A DNA stretch of 10,121 nucleotides, taken from NCBI GenBank assembly GCA_944323495.1, contig CALUSZ010000074.1, positions 1-10,121 of the forward strand, read 5' to 3'. This document shows, piece after piece, positions 6,995 through 10,121 of this stretch (position 1 is the stretch's first letter; the number at the start of each line of letters is the position of its first letter). The stretch is from Candidatus Gastranaerophilales bacterium (GTDB taxonomy: Bacteria > Cyanobacteriota > Vampirovibrionia > Gastranaerophilales > Gastranaerophilaceae). The notes under the pieces are model-generated. The model ran no database searches, was not told the DNA's origin, and saw only the letters and a list, made by a program, of their open reading frames with translations. A program made the translations under genes and the position numbers.

Positions 6995-7067
6995 TGGAGC
7001 GTAGGGGATTCGAACCCCTGACCCCGACACTGCCAGTGTCGTGCGCTACCAACTGCGCTAACGCCCC
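6995..7067 (-). tRNA. tRNA-Ala (anticodon GGC)
   Basis: The 73-base minus-strand sequence folds as a full cloverleaf. Acceptor GGGGCGT pairs with ACGCTCC and includes the G3-U70 wobble that marks alanine tRNAs. The D arm is GCGCAGTTGGTAGCGC, the anticodon arm CGACA-CTGGCAG-TGTCG with anticodon GGC (codon GCC, also GCU), and the T arm contains GGTTCGAATCC. The discriminator base is A, and the following bases are TAAT, so CCA must be added after transcription. No usable -10/-35 pair is seen in the few bases directly upstream. The nearest good promoter is about 140 bases away (7208-7236), beyond a structured element, so a processed leader is likely. The uvrA-like gene starts 21 bases after the tRNA 3' end with no terminator between, so the two are probably one transcript. 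Confidence 0.97.
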
Positions 7068-7092
7068 AAATAATATTCAGTTGTAAAATTTT

Positions 7093-7193
7093 GAGCAGTT
7101 GCGTAGCGCGCAAGGCCTTCGCCTTGGCTACCTCTCGGAAAACGTGACATTTAGTCACCTTTTCCTCGGCAGGGTCAACTGCGCTAACGCCCC
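7093..7193 (-). other. Structured tRNA-derived leader/inserted element between promoter and tRNA-Ala
   Basis: The ends can pair: GCAGTTG at 7095-7101 with CAACTGC at 7176-7182. Between them are two hairpins, described as read on the plus strand. Hairpin one: GTAGC (7103-7107) with GCTAC (7127-7131) and CAAGGC (7111-7116) with GCCTTG (7121-7126), with a GCG bulge and four-base loop. Hairpin two: GGAAAA (7137-7142) with TTTTCC (7160-7165) and GTGAC (7144-7148) with GTCAC (7154-7158), with one C-C mismatch and loop ATTTA. The whole is a closed junction with two arms. Plus-strand bases 7093-7110 (GAGCAGTTGCGTAGCGCG) also resemble the tRNA D-arm region, so both ends carry tRNA-like sequence in opposite orientations. 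The element would be transcribed before tRNA-Ala. It may be a small mobile element, a tRNA-gene rearrangement, or a functional leader. No U-run follows either hairpin. Confidence 0.6.
7176..7193 (-). repeat. 18-base exact copy of the tRNA-Ala 5' end
   Basis: On the minus strand GGGGCGTTAGCGCAGTTG matches bases 1-18 of the tRNA gene (7067-7050) exactly, and identity ends at the tRNA 5' boundary on one side and inside the D loop on the other. It lies 126 bases upstream of the genuine tRNA start in the same orientation, about eight bases after the predicted transcription start. It looks like the severed original 5' end of the tRNA, later rebuilt downstream. It could instead be a remnant of a neighbouring tRNA copy in a former tandem array. 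Confidence 0.9.
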
Positions 7194-7207
7194 TGATGAC
7201 GAATTTG

Positions 7208-7236
7208 AGTATAGCATAAATCAACATTTCTTTCAA
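7208..7236 (-). promoter_or_regulatory. Sigma-70 promoter for the tRNA-Ala transcript
   Basis: On the minus strand TTGAAA (7236-7231) is followed after exactly 17 bases by TATACT (7213-7208), preceded by TGC, which gives an extended -10. It lies directly after the stop codon of the adaptor gene (7239). Transcription would begin near 7201 and enter the tRNA 5'-end copy, the structured element, tRNA-Ala and then probably the uvrA-like gene. This is the best promoter I see in the window. Confidence 0.75.
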
Positions 7237-7238
7237 TT

Positions 7239-8402
7239 TTACATTTTAAATTTAATTTTTTGCCCTTCTTCCAAGTCGTCTGTCACGTTGGTAATAAGTT
7301 TTTCATCACCTTTAAGCCCCTCAAGGATTTCAATCTTATCACCCAAATCACGTCCTTGTTTTATCTTAATAAAATGAACGGTAGAATCCGGGCGAACCTG
7401 TGCAACGTATTGGTCAGGTTTTGTGAAGGTTATAAGACAGGCAGGATTTATTGTCATTATTTTTTCTTTACCTTTTATATCAATACCCATTTTTACATAA
7501 AGTCCGCTGTACAATCCTGATTTTCCGTCATTTGGGATTACAAGCGCAACCTCCATTGTTCTTGATACATCATCAAGTTTGCCTGAAATCTGGGAGATGT
7601 ACCCTTTAATCTTTTGTTTCGGATTCTCCGGAATATAAACTTCTACAGGCTGGCCGTCATAAATATATCTGACGTAGTTTTGCGGAACATAAATTGTTGC
7701 CCTGAATTTATCAATCTGCTGAATTTCAAAAAGACTTGTGCTTGTTGAGCTGCCGCCTGAGACAACATTTGCGCCTGCATCTATATTATATTTACTAATC
7801 ACACCATCAAATGGTGCAACGACATCTTTGTAACTCTGAAGAGCAAGCAGTCTGTTTAAGTCTTCTTTTGCCTTATCAACATCAGCCTGAGCGCCCAAAT
7901 AATTCATCTCTGCGGTTTTAAAATCATTGTATTTAGAATCCAACTCCTGTCTTGATATTGCACCGTCAGCCGACGATTTTTGATACCGCTCATTTGTTTG
8001 TTTTGCAAAATCATATTTATATTTTGCTTCCATTAATCTTTTTTCAGCAGAGATTAAGGCTGATTTTGCGGCAGCAGCTTCTGCGTCCAAATCAGGAGTC
8101 TCGATTGTAGCAAGAATCTGCCCTTTCTTGACATGCTCTCCGAGTTGAACAAATCTGTTGCTTACAAGCCCATTAATTCTTGAAAAAAGTTCTGTCTGCA
8201 AAAACGGCTTTAACTCACCTGAAAGTTCAAGTGTTGGCTCTCCTTCCGTAATTTGAGGGCTTTCGACAATTGCGGTGTAGCCGGCTTCTCTTGCCGACAG
8301 CGCAGTTGTTATATATCTCACGACCTTAGGAATCAATCCCACCAAGAATAGAATTATTACAACAGCTATAATTATTTGTTTATGAGTAAATTTTTTAGTC
8401 AT
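7239..8402 (-). CDS. RND efflux periplasmic adaptor (membrane fusion protein, HlyD/AcrA type)
   Basis: The product bridges an inner-membrane RND pump and an outer-membrane channel. I choose ATG 8402 (387 residues). It lies four bases after the stop of the RND gene and is preceded by AGGATG, located in the last codons of that gene. An upstream in-frame ATG at 8420 would overlap the RND gene by 14 bases. Residues 9-25 form an N-terminal membrane anchor without a lipobox. The split lipoyl/barrel-sandwich halves are at about 73-104 (FSRINGLVSNRFVQLGEHVKKG...) and 191-225 (VVAPFDGVISKYNIDAG). Between them is an Ala/Lys/Glu-rich helical hairpin (105-188) expected to contact the outer-membrane factor. 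The beta-barrel and membrane-proximal domains follow. Length and domain order are normal. No TolC-like gene is visible in the window. Confidence 0.93.
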   Translation of the reverse strand: MTKKFTHKQIIIAVVIILFLVGLIPKVVRYITTALSAREAGYTAIVESPQITEGEPTLELSGELKPFLQTELFSRINGLVSNRFVQLGEHVKKGQILATIETPDLDAEAAAAKSALISAEKRLMEAKYKYDFAKQTNERYQKSSADGAISRQELDSKYNDFKTAEMNYLGAQADVDKAKEDLNRLLALQSYKDVVAPFDGVISKYNIDAGANVVSGGSSTSTSLFEIQQIDKFRATIYVPQNYVRYIYDGQPVEVYIPENPKQKIKGYISQISGKLDDVSRTMEVALVIPNDGKSGLYSGLYVKMGIDIKGKEKIMTINPACLITFTKPDQYVAQVRPDSTVHFIKIKQGRDLGDKIEILEGLKGDEKLITNVTDDLEEGQKIKFKM

Positions 8403-8406
8403 AATT

Positions 8407-10121
8407 TTACATCCTATCATATACTTTATCTTTATTTAGAATTGCAAACAGTAAAGGTACAATAACAAGTGTTGCAAAAGTTGCAAACAAAAGACCTCCT
8501 ATTACGGTTCTGCCGATTGGCGTATTCTGTTCTCCGCCTTCTCCGATTCCGAGAGCCATCGGAAGCATACCCAGAATCATTGCAGAAGCTGTCATTATAA
8601 CAGGGCGGATTCTTGTATAACCGGAAATTATTGCAGCCTGAACAGACGTAAAGCCTTCGCGCATTTTATCTGTCGCAAAGGAAATTACAAGAATAGAGTT
8701 TGCACAGGAAACCCCGACTGCCATAATAGAGCCCATAAGCGCTTGAACACTAAATGTTGTATCAGATACAAACAGCATCCACAAGATTCCTGACAATGCC
8801 AGAGGAACCGGCGTTATTATAATAAACGGATTTCTCCAAGACTGGAAGTTTACTACAATCAATAAATACACAAGAATCAGAGCCAGCATAAGCCCGGCAA
8901 GAAGAGATGAAAATACATAATTCATTGATTTTGCCTGACCGTGAACATTTATAAAAGTTCCTCTCGGCGCCTGCTTTTCGTATTTTTTAACAACTTTATT
9001 AACATCTGCTGCGACACCTGCCAAATCTCTGTCTTGAAGGTTTATCAAAATGTCATACACCGGAAGTATGTCGTAGTGGTTAACAACTGTAGAAGTTTTT
9101 CCGGAGCTTACTGATGCAACATTTGAAAGTCTAACAGGCGATTTGTTAGAATAAGCAACAGGAATATCAGTAACATTTTTTACTGTATCAACCTTATATT
9201 GAGGAACTTGAAGTGCCAGAGTATAGTTTACGCCGTTTTCCGGATCTACCCAATAATTAGGCGCAACCTGACCGCTGGAAGTTAGGGCTGTCAAAACATT
9301 ACGAGATACTGTTTCTTGAGAGAGATTCATGATACTTGCCCTGCTCTTATCAACATCAACACGAATTTCCGGTGCATCAGTAATCTGATGAATATGAGCG
9401 TCCGCTACACCTCTTATTTTCTTAACATCTTCAAGCATTCTTTGTGCAAGCTTATAGTTATCTTTGATATTCTTACCCTGAATCTGAATATCTATAGGAG
9501 CTGCAAGACCAAAGTTAAGAATCTTACCTACCATATCGGCATTTTGGAAGAAAAATACACTGTCAGGGAATTCTTCTTTCAAAGTTTTTCTTAATTTTTT
9601 CACATAGGTCTTTGTAGGCTTATGATTTTCCTTAAGCGCAATAAGGATTTCACCGTCACCAACACCGATTTGTGAGCTGTCCATAAACGCCAGATTTAAT
9701 GAACTTGCAGGCAAGCCTATATTATCAAGTATTGTCTCAAGCTCATCTGGAGGAATAACTTTTTTTATAGTCTTTTCTATTCTTGTAAACTCTCTTGCAG
9801 TTTCTTCAATCCTTGTTCCATGAGGCGCATAAACGTGAAGCCTTATCTGTCCGGCGTCAACTTCCGGAAAGAAATTCCCGCCTATAAAAGGAATTAATAT
9901 AAGAGAAGACAGAACAACTATTCCGTATATAATACCTGCTCTTTTCGGATTTTCAAGAATCGAATGAACAAGAAATTTCTTATATGCCTTTCTGAATTTT
10001 TCAAAATTCGTATTTACAAAGTTATTAATCTTAAAAAGTATAGATTTTGGATTCAGAACTTCTTTATGTTTCAAAAGCTTGTCAACAAGTACAGGAACCA
10101 GTGTGTTAGAAAGAATATAAG
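8407..10121 (-). CDS. RND efflux permease, C-terminal half (runs off the window edge)
   Basis: The reading frame is open to the last base of the window with no start needed: codons before 10074 read YILSNTLVPVLVDKLL, matching the end of the sixth membrane helix region of AcrB-type pumps. The TTG at 10074 is therefore not the start. About 571 residues are present of an expected 1,000 or more. Visible parts are helix 7 (GIIYGIVVLSSLILIPFI), the second large periplasmic loop with porter and docking subdomains, and helices 8-12 (from LLAGLMLALILVYLLIV to IGGLLFATFATLVIVPLLFAIL). The helix-11 segment RIRPVIMTASAMILGMLPMA keeps the Arg and Thr of the AcrB proton path. In helix 10 VGVSCANSILVISFATD has Ala where AcrB has the essential Lys940. 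The gene precedes the adaptor by four bases, so the two form one operon. Substrates cannot be told from the sequence. Confidence 0.95.
   Translation of the reverse strand, partial: YILSNTLVPVLVDKLLKHKEVLNPKSILFKINNFVNTNFEKFRKAYKKFLVHSILENPKRAGIIYGIVVLSSLILIPFIGGNFFPEVDAGQIRLHVYAPHGTRIEETAREFTRIEKTIKKVIPPDELETILDNIGLPASSLNLAFMDSSQIGVGDGEILIALKENHKPTKTYVKKLRKTLKEEFPDSVFFFQNADMVGKILNFGLAAPIDIQIQGKNIKDNYKLAQRMLEDVKKIRGVADAHIHQITDAPEIRVDVDKSRASIMNLSQETVSRNVLTALTSSGQVAPNYWVDPENGVNYTLALQVPQYKVDTVKNVTDIPVAYSNKSPVRLSNVASVSSGKTSTVVNHYDILPVYDILINLQDRDLAGVAADVNKVVKKYEKQAPRGTFINVHGQAKSMNYVFSSLLAGLMLALILVYLLIVVNFQSWRNPFIIITPVPLALSGILWMLFVSDTTFSVQALMGSIMAVGVSCANSILVISFATDKMREGFTSVQAAIISGYTRIRPVIMTASAMILGMLPMALGIGEGGEQNTPIGRTVIGGLLFATFATLVIVPLLFAILNKDKVYDRM

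Noticed and set aside
6995..7193. Classical genomic-island attachment pair at tRNA-Ala
   Set aside because: The duplicated bases are the 5' end of the tRNA, the enclosed DNA is only about 108 bases with no integrase, and the defence block lies on the other side of the uvrA-like gene.
6988..7236. An 82-codon minus-strand open frame covering the tRNA and its upstream element
   Set aside because: It runs through tRNA-Ala and the structured repeat, begins within the promoter, and has no protein-like character.
8407..10074. RND permease as a complete 555-residue gene starting at TTG 10074
   Set aside because: The frame stays open to the window edge and the added residues match a conserved RND membrane segment, so the gene is cut by the window.
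1..10121. CRISPR array or insertion sequence
   Set aside because: No regularly spaced repeats, transposase or integrase motifs were seen on either strand.

Overview
The window comes from a low-GC bacterium with two membranes. The evidence is an RND-type efflux permease with its periplasmic adaptor, strong AGGAGG-like ribosome sites, and a tRNA gene without an encoded CCA end. The lineage cannot be fixed from the sequence; a low-GC gut or environmental Gram-negative would fit. By eye, composition is uneven: about 30% GC at the left (1-4440) against mid-40s in the uvrA-like gene. This suggests the left part is accessory DNA.

Left (1-3173, minus strand): a two-gene operon encoding a SIR2-APAZ protein followed by a short prokaryotic Argonaute, joined by a TAATG stop/start overlap. 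This is the layout of a SPARSA-type defence system. In such systems a guide-loaded, catalytically dead Argonaute senses invading nucleic acid and the SIR2 partner destroys NAD+, killing or arresting the cell.

Centre-left (3174-4442): a divergent intergenic region of about 430 bases holds a GC-rich structured patch and a possible promoter. A plus-strand unit follows: a 14-codon leader ORF ending inside a 10-bp hairpin that buries the ribosome site of a 64-residue basic protein. Then come a rho-independent terminator and a 173-residue cysteine-containing protein. Neither protein is recognised.

Centre-right (4437-7236): an inverted repeat between convergent genes may act as a terminator. A UvrA-like tandem ABC ATPase without the UvrB-binding domain follows on the minus strand. 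tRNA-Ala(GGC) lies 21 bases upstream of it. Upstream of the tRNA is a good sigma-70 promoter. Between promoter and tRNA lies an unusual element of about 126 bases that begins with an exact 18-base copy of the tRNA 5' end and can fold into a closed, two-hairpin structure.

Right (7239-10121, minus strand): an RND efflux permease (its upstream half is beyond the window edge) and a membrane-fusion adaptor, separated by 4 bases and clearly one operon. With the UvrA-like protein nearby, this side may serve drug or toxin tolerance, but that link is inferred from proximity only.
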